Position numbers and translations under genes: made by a program. From Alphaproteobacteria bacterium (lineage in GTDB: Bacteria > Pseudomonadota > Alphaproteobacteria > UBA8366): a stretch of DNA of 64,000 bases. Positions 57,415 through 64,000 of this stretch are shown one piece after another. The DNA lies in assembly GCA_021774335.1 (NCBI GenBank), contig JAJFJD010000001.1, positions 372,001 to 436,000 of the forward strand, written 5' to 3'. Within the stretch, counting starts at the first letter, position 1. The number at the start of each line of letters is the position of its first letter. The notes under the pieces were generated by a model. The model was given only the letters and a program-made list of their open reading frames with translations. It was not told the origin of the DNA and made no database searches.

Positions 57415-57834
57415 ATGCAATCCGTGCAAATCACATTGCCGGTGGTCACCGCGCTTTATGCGGGGTTGAACGGCCTGCTTGCCGTCCTTCTCGCGATCCG
57501 CGTCAGCCTCCACCGGGCCAAGAAACGTATCGATCTCGGCGACGGTAACGACGGAGCCCTGCTGCAGACCATTCGCGTACACGCCAACAATGCGGAATAC
57601 GTGGCGCTCGGCCTGGTGCTGTTGCTGGTGGTGGAGATGCTGGGCGCGCCCTTGGTCGCGGTGCACGCGCTGGGCGCGGGCCTGTTTGTCGCCCGGGCGC
57701 TGCACGCGCAGGGGCTGTACAGCACGACCGGGCCATCCTTCGGGCGGATCGTCGGACAGACGGTGACCTGGCTGATGCTCGTGCTGGTCTGCCTCTACGC
57801 GCTCTACCTGTTCTGGATCGGGGGCCGACCTTAA
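57415..57834 (+). CDS. MAPEG family membrane protein
   Basis: 139 residues, four membrane helices (about 8-28, 58-78, 82-98, 116-134). HANNAEYVALGLVLLLVVEMLGAP and RALHAQGLYS are the MAPEG signature. The family includes glutathione transferases and leukotriene enzymes of membranes; the bacterial form's substrate is unknown. The ATG lies about 9 nt after AGGGGG. It may relate to the glutathione made by GshA at 19.1-20.5 kb, an inference. Confidence 0.85.
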   Translation: MQSVQITLPVVTALYAGLNGLLAVLLAIRVSLHRAKKRIDLGDGNDGALLQTIRVHANNAEYVALGLVLLLVVEMLGAPLVAVHALGAGLFVARALHAQGLYSTTGPSFGRIVGQTVTWLMLVLVCLYALYLFWIGGRP

Positions 57835-57874
57835 GAGATTCACGTCCCGCAACAGCTCGCCTATACTGCGGCGC

Positions 57875-58132
57875 ATGACGTCGAACGACCTGATCCGAGA
57901 ATACGCCTGGGTGATTGCCGCCGCGGTCGGCATCCTCTTTCTCCTGTCGCGCTATATCATGCGGCGCCTGCGCGAACGGCGCGAGGAACGCGCGCGCGTC
58001 CTGGCCGAGGAAGCCGGGGAAACGCCGATCATCACACCCGAGGATTTCAACCGCGCCCGGAAACTATTCCTGCTGACGTTGGTGCTGCTGATCGTGGTTG
58101 TAATCGTTTCGATCCTGACCCATTTTCAGTGA
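57875..58132 (+). CDS. Small two-helix membrane protein, unknown
   Basis: 85 residues. One helix near the N-terminus (WVIAAAVGILFLLSRYIM), a basic and acidic linker (RRLRERREERARVLAEEAGE), and a second helix at the C-terminus (LFLLTLVLLIVVVIVSIL). No family recognised. It lies 40 bp after the MAPEG gene and 51 bp before pmbA, in the same direction, so it is likely part of that transcript. Confidence 0.6.
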   Translation: MTSNDLIREYAWVIAAAVGILFLLSRYIMRRLRERREERARVLAEEAGETPIITPEDFNRARKLFLLTLVLLIVVVIVSILTHFQ

Positions 58133-58183
58133 CGGTCCGATAGCCGGACAGTTGCCACTCCAAGAGACGGAAAGACCTGCCCC

Positions 58184-59554
58184 ATGCCCAGCGATTCATC
58201 GTCCACGCTTGCCAACGAACAAGAGACGCTCGACCTGCTATCCGACCTTATCGGCAAGGCCCAGGCGGCCGGCGCCGATACCGCCGATGCCATCGCGGTG
58301 TCGGGTATTTCGCTGTCGCATGCTCAACGCCTTGGCGAGATCGAGAAGCTGGAACGGTCGGAAAGCACCGATCTCGGTCTGCGCGTGCTGATCGGCAAGC
58401 AGCAGGCCATTGTCTCATCGTCTGACGCGTCGCCCGGCGTCCTGAAGGAACTGGTCGAACGCGCCATCGCCATGGCACGCACGGTTCCCGAAGACACCTA
58501 TTGCGGCCTCGCCGACCCGGACCAAATTTTCAAGGGACCGGTCGCCGATCTCGAAATCTGCGACACGGAGGAGCCGACACCGGAAGCGCTGATCGAGCGC
58601 GCACGGCAGTGCGAGGACGCCGCCCGAGCCGTGGACGGCGTCACCAATTCCGAAGGCGCGGAAGCAAGCTGGGGCCGGTCCGGCGTAGCGCTCGTTGCGT
58701 CCAACGGGTTTTCCGGCAGCTATGCGGTGTCGCGGCAGAGCATCGGCGCGGCCATGCTGGCAGGCGAAGGCACCGGGATGGAGCGCGACTACGAATTCAC
58801 CACAGCGGTCTATACCGCCGACCTGGACGACCCGGCCGAGGTCGGACGGCAAGCGGGCGAACGCGCGGTACAGCGGCTCAACCCTCGCAAGGTGGGCACG
58901 AAAAAGGTGCCGGTCGTTTACGACCCGCGCGTGTCGAATGGCTTGCTGCGGCATCTCGCCGGCGCGATCAACGGCACCGCCATCGGGCGCGGCACCAGCT
59001 TCCTGAAAGACAGCATGGGCGAGCAGATCCTGCCGAAAGGCCTGTCGATCGTCGACGATCCGCACCGCAAACGCGGCCTCGCCTCGAAACCTTTCGACGC
59101 GGAAGGCATCGCCAATGAATCGCTCTCTTTCGTCGAGGACGGCGTGCTCAAGAGCTGGGTGCTCGATCTCAGCGCGGCGCGGCAACTCGAACTGGAAACC
59201 ACAGGCCGGGCGTCGCGCGGCACCAGCGGCCCGCCCTCACCATCGACCACCAACCTTTACCTGACGCCCGGCAACCAGACCCGCGATGCGTTGATCGGCG
59301 ACATCAAGGAAGGGTTTTACGTCAACGAGCTGATGGGCTTCGGCATCAACAACGTGACCGGCGACTACAGCCGGGGCGCGGCCGGGTTCTGGATCGAAGA
59401 CGGCGAAATCGTCTATCCGGTCAGCGAAATGACAGTGGCAAGCAACCTCAAGGACATGTTCCTCAACATGCAGGCGGCGGACGACCTGGCGTTCCGCTAC
59501 GGCGTGAACGCACCTACGGTCCGCATCGACGGCATGACCGTCGCCGGCAGCTGA
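58184..59554 (+). CDS. pmbA: TldE/PmbA, partner of TldD
   Basis: 456 residues of the PmbA/TldD family. The zinc HExxxH is absent (VVYDPRVSNGLLRHLAGAINGTAIGRG lies there), as expected for the TldE subunit, which relies on TldD for catalysis. SLSFVEDGVLKSWVLDLSAARQLELETTGRASRG and the C-terminal GVNAPTVRIDGMTVAG are typical. TldD itself is encoded at 17140-18573, about 40 kb away. Last genes of the same strand group: DinB-like gene 17 bp on. Confidence 0.93.
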   Translation: MPSDSSSTLANEQETLDLLSDLIGKAQAAGADTADAIAVSGISLSHAQRLGEIEKLERSESTDLGLRVLIGKQQAIVSSSDASPGVLKELVERAIAMARTVPEDTYCGLADPDQIFKGPVADLEICDTEEPTPEALIERARQCEDAARAVDGVTNSEGAEASWGRSGVALVASNGFSGSYAVSRQSIGAAMLAGEGTGMERDYEFTTAVYTADLDDPAEVGRQAGERAVQRLNPRKVGTKKVPVVYDPRVSNGLLRHLAGAINGTAIGRGTSFLKDSMGEQILPKGLSIVDDPHRKRGLASKPFDAEGIANESLSFVEDGVLKSWVLDLSAARQLELETTGRASRGTSGPPSPSTTNLYLTPGNQTRDALIGDIKEGFYVNELMGFGINNVTGDYSRGAAGFWIEDGEIVYPVSEMTVASNLKDMFLNMQAADDLAFRYGVNAPTVRIDGMTVAGS

Positions 59555-59571
59555 CCCCGGACATCACCGTC

Positions 59572-60084
59572 ATGGCCGCGCGCTTCGTCGATACGATACG
59601 ACAGTTGGCGCGATACAACCGGCTCGCCAACGACCGACTCTACGCATCTTGCGCCGAGCTGAGCGACGCCGCGCGCAAGCAAACCCGTCCCGCCTTTTTC
59701 AAAAGCATCCACGGCACACTGAATCACATTATGGTTGGCGACCGCATCTGGCTCGCCCGGTTCGAAGGACGCGAGGTACCGTCGACCGGCCTCGACGCAA
59801 TCCTATACGAGGACTTCGAGGCGTTGCGAACAGCGCGGTCCGATGAGGACACACGGATTGAAGATTTCGCGGCCGGTGTCACCGACGCGTTCCTCGCCGG
59901 CACCATTCGATACGAGAATAACGAAGGCCGGATATTCGATGATCCGGCCGATATGCTAGCGAGCCATTTCTTCAATCACCAAACCCATCATCGAGGACAG
60001 GTGCACGACATGCTGTGCCAGACCGATGTGGCGACGCCCGTGCTCGACCTGCATCGTGTGCTGAAACCGAACCCGGACTCCTAG
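59572..60084 (+). CDS. DinB family protein
   Basis: 170 residues, four-helix bundle. LARYNRLANDRLYASC, the first metal His in HGTLNHIMVGDRIWLARF (about 46) and the pair in HFFNHQTHHRGQVHDML (about 136-140) form the His triad of DinB/YfiT proteins, often thiol-dependent transferases or metal-binding enzymes. Substrate unknown; mycothiol or bacillithiol partners are known elsewhere but not here. It starts 17 bp after pmbA. Confidence 0.85.
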   Translation: MAARFVDTIRQLARYNRLANDRLYASCAELSDAARKQTRPAFFKSIHGTLNHIMVGDRIWLARFEGREVPSTGLDAILYEDFEALRTARSDEDTRIEDFAAGVTDAFLAGTIRYENNEGRIFDDPADMLASHFFNHQTHHRGQVHDMLCQTDVATPVLDLHRVLKPNPDS

Positions 60085-60096
60085 GAACGGCGGCCG

Positions 60097-60642
60097 TTAG
60101 CTGACGACCTGCCAGACGCCGTCATCGCCCCGGCAGGCTTTACCGCCGGCTTGATGCTCCTGCCCGCCGATCGTGACCGTCTGACGGTACTCGCGGCAAT
60201 ACCGACCCTCCGCGTTCAGATAGGTACGGGCCGGCGTCATGGTGCCCCAATGCCCGTTACGCGGATTGCGCCAGATTCGGGTTTGGCCGGACGGCTGGGT
60301 TTCCAGCGTATGGCTGGCGGACTTGTAGGCTCGGTCAACGTCGCCGCGTTCCAGGAAGGTGACGAACGGCCCTTGCAACAAGGCGCCTTTCACGGAGATT
60401 CCGTCGGTCGCCCCGGCGTCGCCGTTCGAACCGCCCAACAGACCGCCCATGGAATATTGCCCGAGGCCGCCGTCCAAAACGGGCAAGGGTTCGGACGGAC
60501 CGTCTGTGGCCGCCCCGTCCGTGCCGCTGGCCGTGCTGCTGGCTGTGCCGCTGACTGGGCCCTTATCGGCGACCGGCGCACAGGCGCCAATCCCGGCGGC
60601 CAGCGCCGCGGCGGTTAGAGTTCTCAGAAGGCTGAAACGCAC
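60097..60642 (-). CDS. Lipoprotein with 17-kDa surface antigen-like C-terminus
   Basis: 181 residues. GTG start, lipoprotein signal ending in LAAGIGAC. A low-complexity Ser/Thr/Gly linker (GTASSTASGTDGAATDGPSE) follows. The C-terminal 50 residues, YLNAEGRYCREYRQTVTIGGQEHQAGGKACRGDDGVWQVVS, match the RT0821/Lpp0805-type outer membrane surface domain with two Cys. Likely outer-membrane anchored; function unknown. Convergent with the DinB-like gene, 12 bp apart. Confidence 0.8.
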   Translation of the reverse strand: MRFSLLRTLTAAALAAGIGACAPVADKGPVSGTASSTASGTDGAATDGPSEPLPVLDGGLGQYSMGGLLGGSNGDAGATDGISVKGALLQGPFVTFLERGDVDRAYKSASHTLETQPSGQTRIWRNPRNGHWGTMTPARTYLNAEGRYCREYRQTVTIGGQEHQAGGKACRGDDGVWQVVS

Positions 60643-60742
60643 CGGATGCCTCGACCCTGCGATCGCGCCAGTCGCGAACCGTCGGTCATCCTACGGTGAT
60701 GGCCAGGAAGTGCAAGCTTCGCCCGGCCCGGTCCGCACCCCG

Positions 60743-63124
60743 CTACCGCAACCGTGCCAAACAGGCCGCCGCTGCGGCATCCAGGATCGCGTCGGTGTCG
60801 ATCCCATGAAAACGGAAGGCGTCGGGAATGTCGCTCGACTGGCCGAATTTTTCGACCCCAAGCGCCGACATCCGGTAGTCGCCCACCGAACCCAGCCAGG
60901 ACAAGGTCGCGGGATGACCATCCAGTACGGTGACCAACGCCGCCCCGGCGCCCAATTGGCCAAGCAGCGATTCCACATGCGCCTGCGCCGTGCGATCGCC
61001 GGCGGCGCGGCGCTTGCCAGCGGCGAGCCAACCAGCATGCAACAAGTCGGGCGACGTCACGGCGAGCAAGCCGGCCCCCGGCACGTCGTCTTGCAGTTCC
61101 GCATGCGCGGCGATGGCTTCCGGGGCAACCGCACCGGTATAGGCAATGGCGAGATCGCATCCGGGTGCCGGCGGCACCGCCCAATAAGCGCCGGCGCAGA
61201 TCGACTGCCGGTCCGCATCGCTGAGGCTCCGCTCCGGCTGTTCGAGCATCCGGGTCGACAGCCGCAGATACACCGATCCGCCGTCATCGTCCTGCATATA
61301 GCGCATGCCCCAGGCCATAATCGCCGCCAGCTCATCGACATAGGCCGGTTCGAAATACGCGAGCCTGTCGATCGACATGCCGATCAGCGGCGTATTGATC
61401 GACTGATGCGCGCCGCCCTCAGGTGCCAACGTCACGCCGGACGGTGTCGCCACTGCCATGAAACGGGCGTCTTGGTAACAGGCATAGAACAGGGAATCGA
61501 GACCGCGGTTGATGAACGGATCGTAGAGCGTGCCGACCGGCAGCAGCCGCGCGCCGTACAGCGAGTGCGACAAGCCCAGAGCTGCCAGTATCAAGAATAG
61601 ATTGTTCTCGGCGATGCCAAGTTCGAAATGCTGACCGTCGCGCGATCGCACCCATTTCTGCACCGACGCCACTTTTTCTTCGCGGAAGACGTCGGGCCGC
61701 TCTTTGCGGCTGAACAGTCCGCGCTGATTGACCCAACCGCCCAGATTCGTCGACACGGTCACGTCGGGAGATGTGGTGACGATGTGATCCGCCAGCGTGC
61801 TGTCACCTTGCGCCAACTCGTTCATGATCTGACCGAACGCCTGCTGCGTCGCAATGGTCGTCCCTTTCGGTACCGGGAAGCTATCCGGCACCTGAATGCG
61901 CGGCGCACTGTGCCGGCGCGGCGCTTCAACGGCGAAGGGCACTGCGGCCAGATAGTCGGTCAGTTCATCCTCGGTCGCGTCCAGCCCCGCGAACAGATCC
62001 CATTCCTTGCCGTCGGGGATGCGCATGGACGCCTTGAAGGCGGCCATCTGATCTGGATTCATAAGGCCAGCGTGGTTGTCCTTATGCCCGGCCAGCGGCA
62101 GGCCGAAGCCCTTGATCGTATAGGCAACGAAACACTGCGGCCGGTCGTCACCGGCGGCTCCATGGAAGGCTTCCAGCACCGATTCCATATCGTGCCCGGC
62201 CAGATTGGTCACCAGCCGGTGCAACGCCACGTCGTCATGACTGTCGAGCAATTCGCCAAGCCCGGACGTGCCCTGCAGTTCGGCCTTGAGATGCTCGCGA
62301 AAGGCTTCGCCGCCCTTGAAGGTGAGCGCGGAATACAGATCGTTCGGACATTCGTCTATCCAGTGCAGCAGCGCTTCACCCGCCGGACCGTCCCGCGCCG
62401 CTTCCAGCCGCTTGCCGTATTTCAATGTCACCACGTTCCAGCCGACCGTATCGAAGAAGGACTGGATCTTCTGAAACAGCTGATCGTTGACGACGCCGTC
62501 CAGGCTCTGCCGGTTGTAGTCGATCACCCACCACAGATTCCGGACGTCGTGCTTCCAGCCTTCGAGCAGCGCTTCGAAGATGTTCCCTTCGTCCAACTCG
62601 GCATCACCCATCAGCGCGACCATGCGGCCGGCTTCCGAATCGGCGGCGTTCAGCCCATGCATCCGGGCGTAATCTTGCACCAGCGATGCGAACAGCGTGA
62701 CGCCCACGCCAAGACCGACCGACCCGGTGGAGAAATCGACGTCGTCGGCATCCTTGGTCCGCGACGGATAGGATTGCGCCCCGCCGAGCCCCCGGAACAA
62801 TTCAAGGTTTTCCTGAGACTGCCGCCCGAGCAGATACATCAACGCGTGATAGACGGGGCTGGCATGCGGCTTGACCGCGACCCGGTCATGCGGCCGCAAC
62901 ACATCCATATACAACGCCGTCAGCAGCGTGGCCGCCGACGCGCAGGAGGATTGGTGACCACCGACCTTCAGCCCATCGCGGGCGGGCCGCTCGTGGTTCG
63001 CGTTGTGGATCGTCCAGGATGACAGCCACAGCACCTTCCGCTCGATTTCCGAAAGGATACGCAGCTTCTCTTGGGGCTGAAGAGCATCGTCCTGGCCTGT
63101 GACCAGGCGCAGCGGGGCAGCCAT
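60743..63124 (-). CDS. Transketolase/pyruvate dehydrogenase E1-like (MdeB-like)
   Basis: 793 residues, ThDP-dependent. TPP-binding GDAELDEGNIFEALLEGWKHDVRNLWWVIDYNRQSLDG (about 175-210), KVGGHQSSCASAATLLTALYMDVLRP and DFSTGSVGLGVGVTLFAS, with the central FELGIAENNLFLILAALGLS block (about 505-525). It resembles homodimeric E1 (AceE) but is shorter. The divergent Lrp-type gene beside it recalls mdeB-mdeR of Pseudomonas putida, where MdeB acts on 2-oxobutyrate; no methionine gamma-lyase gene is here. The ATG one codon after the first GTG is used. Confidence 0.85.
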   Translation of the reverse strand: MAAPLRLVTGQDDALQPQEKLRILSEIERKVLWLSSWTIHNANHERPARDGLKVGGHQSSCASAATLLTALYMDVLRPHDRVAVKPHASPVYHALMYLLGRQSQENLELFRGLGGAQSYPSRTKDADDVDFSTGSVGLGVGVTLFASLVQDYARMHGLNAADSEAGRMVALMGDAELDEGNIFEALLEGWKHDVRNLWWVIDYNRQSLDGVVNDQLFQKIQSFFDTVGWNVVTLKYGKRLEAARDGPAGEALLHWIDECPNDLYSALTFKGGEAFREHLKAELQGTSGLGELLDSHDDVALHRLVTNLAGHDMESVLEAFHGAAGDDRPQCFVAYTIKGFGLPLAGHKDNHAGLMNPDQMAAFKASMRIPDGKEWDLFAGLDATEDELTDYLAAVPFAVEAPRRHSAPRIQVPDSFPVPKGTTIATQQAFGQIMNELAQGDSTLADHIVTTSPDVTVSTNLGGWVNQRGLFSRKERPDVFREEKVASVQKWVRSRDGQHFELGIAENNLFLILAALGLSHSLYGARLLPVGTLYDPFINRGLDSLFYACYQDARFMAVATPSGVTLAPEGGAHQSINTPLIGMSIDRLAYFEPAYVDELAAIMAWGMRYMQDDDGGSVYLRLSTRMLEQPERSLSDADRQSICAGAYWAVPPAPGCDLAIAYTGAVAPEAIAAHAELQDDVPGAGLLAVTSPDLLHAGWLAAGKRRAAGDRTAQAHVESLLGQLGAGAALVTVLDGHPATLSWLGSVGDYRMSALGVEKFGQSSDIPDAFRFHGIDTDAILDAAAAACLARLR

Positions 63125-63257
63125 CACCGACTCCTGTATCGACTATTAAGCTGGCGCAATTATACGGCTGAAGGCTAAAACGATCCTTGCAAAGATTGCG
63201 TTAAACACGCTTGCATTAGCAATCATGTGCCAAATTATCTGCTGACTGGAACATAAT

Positions 63258-63743
63258 ATGCCCAAAACCGCCTTGGATGAGATAGACCGCCGCATCCTGA
63301 CCCGTCTGCAGGAGAACGCCCGTATCTCCAACGTCGATCTCGCGGCCGAGGTCGGTGTGTCGCCGTCGCCGTGCTGGCGGCGGGTCCGCGACCTCGAACA
63401 AACCGGCGTCATCGCGCGTTACGTGACGCTGGTCGATCCCAGCGCCGCGGGACTGCCGGTCAGCGTGTTCATCCAGGTCTCGCTGGAGCGGCAGGCGGAA
63501 TCGGCGCTGGAAATCTTCGAAACGGCGGTGCTCGGCTGGCCGGAGGTCCTGGAATGCCATCTGATGACCGGCGACGCGGACTACCTGTTGCGGGTCGTCG
63601 TCGCCGATCTCGCGGCGTATGAGCGGTTCCTAATGGATCACCTAACGAAAGTGCCCGGCGTCACCAGCATCAAATCGAGCTTCTCGCTGAAACAAGTTAA
63701 GTACGGCACGGCGCTGCCGCTCGATGCCGTGGCGAAGGCGTAA
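63258..63743 (+). CDS. Lrp/AsnC family transcriptional regulator
   Basis: 161 residues. N-terminal helix-turn-helix LDEIDRRILTRLQENARISNVDLAAEVGVSPSPCWRRVRDLEQTGVI, then the RAM ligand domain with VLECHLMTGDADYLLRVVVADL. Divergent from the E1-like gene with 133 bp between, so it likely controls that gene in response to an amino acid. No AsnC-site search was done. Confidence 0.93.
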   Translation: MPKTALDEIDRRILTRLQENARISNVDLAAEVGVSPSPCWRRVRDLEQTGVIARYVTLVDPSAAGLPVSVFIQVSLERQAESALEIFETAVLGWPEVLECHLMTGDADYLLRVVVADLAAYERFLMDHLTKVPGVTSIKSSFSLKQVKYGTALPLDAVAKA

Positions 63744-63763
63744 CCCGGCCACGCACCCGTATT

Positions 63764-64000
63764 CTAGCGCTCCGGCAACGGCGCAAGACGCCGCAGGAAT
63801 CCGAGTTTCACCATCCAAGCAACCGTCCGCAGCAGGCGCGCCGGATCGTCCTCGGCAAGACCGGGGACCAACTCCGCCAGCGCCACACCCGGACTGCGCC
63901 CCACGGCATTGACCAACTTCGCAATGTCGTCCGCGCTCAACAGGATGTCCGGCGTGAACATATTCATGCGGTGCCGGATCAATTGGTTGATGGCCTCGAC
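63764..64000 (-). CDS. Partial gene, winged-helix-like C-terminus
   Basis: The last 78 codons of a minus-strand gene that runs off the window end: AINQLIRHRMNMFTPDILLSADDIAKLVNAVGRSPGVALAELVPGLAEDDPARLLRTVAWMVKLGFLRRL. The helix-rich DDPARLLRTVAWMVKLGFL resembles a winged-helix C-terminal part, but I cannot name the family. It is convergent with the Lrp-type gene, 20 bp apart. Confidence 0.55.
   Translation of the reverse strand, partial: VEAINQLIRHRMNMFTPDILLSADDIAKLVNAVGRSPGVALAELVPGLAEDDPARLLRTVAWMVKLGFLRRLAPLPER

Overview
The window reads as a chromosomal segment of a GC-rich alphaproteobacterium, most likely Rhodospirillales-like. The evidence is the aa3 cytochrome oxidase order (ctaC-ctaD-ctaB-small ORF-ctaG-ctaE-DUF983-SURF1), 5-aminolevulinate synthase (the C4 heme route), the plant/alphaproteobacterial type of glutamate-cysteine ligase, long-form LeuA and frequent GTG/TTG starts. 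I see no rRNA, tRNA, CRISPR array, insertion sequence or phage gene. The taxonomic call is inference.

Layout. 0-5.6 kb: partial lipoprotein, thrB-rnhA, peroxiredoxin, DsbD/ScsB-type reductase, yqgE. 5.6-16.8 kb: a long minus-strand block starting with the cytochrome c oxidase operon and running on into a M32 carboxypeptidase, thrC, a M16 peptidase and a RimJ-like acetyltransferase. 17-27 kb: housekeeping genes (tldD, gshA, rsmE, ubiA, a protein-lysine-methyltransferase-like gene, ppk2, MFS, ubiD). 27-41 kb: hybrid histidine kinase, epimerase, acyl-CoA genes, cyanide-insensitive bd oxidase (cioA-cioB plus a 34-residue DUF2474 partner), ketopantoate-reductase-like gene, PhyH and 2OG oxygenases, and a TPR/glycosyltransferase-like protein. 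41.1-43.2 kb: leuA behind a roughly 350-nt leader with two leucine-rich mini-ORFs and hairpins whose loops hold the mini-ORF stop codons, then a strong intrinsic terminator.

43-57 kb looks accessory. It has a membrane-anchored atypical P450 with a BMP-family binding protein and an NCS2 purine permease; a CaiB-type CoA transferase plus crotonase; and a LysR regulator divergent from a heme/nitrogen-oxide cluster (two cytochrome P460 proteins, ALA synthase, a cytosolic and an exported truncated hemoglobin, an exported unknown). SnoaL-like and TauD-like genes follow. A DUF427 gene there carries an in-frame TGA exactly where the family has a conserved Cys, so it is either a selenoprotein candidate or a nonsense-interrupted gene. 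57-64 kb: MAPEG protein, small membrane protein, pmbA (partner of tldD), DinB-like protein, lipoprotein, a transketolase/AceE-like E1 divergent from an Lrp/AsnC regulator, and a partial gene.

The genes that work together: thrB with thrC; tldD with pmbA; ubiA with ubiD; the cox genes with their assembly factors; cioA, cioB and the DUF2474 peptide; and, by inference, the P460/hemoglobin/ALA synthase group in hydroxylamine or NO chemistry.
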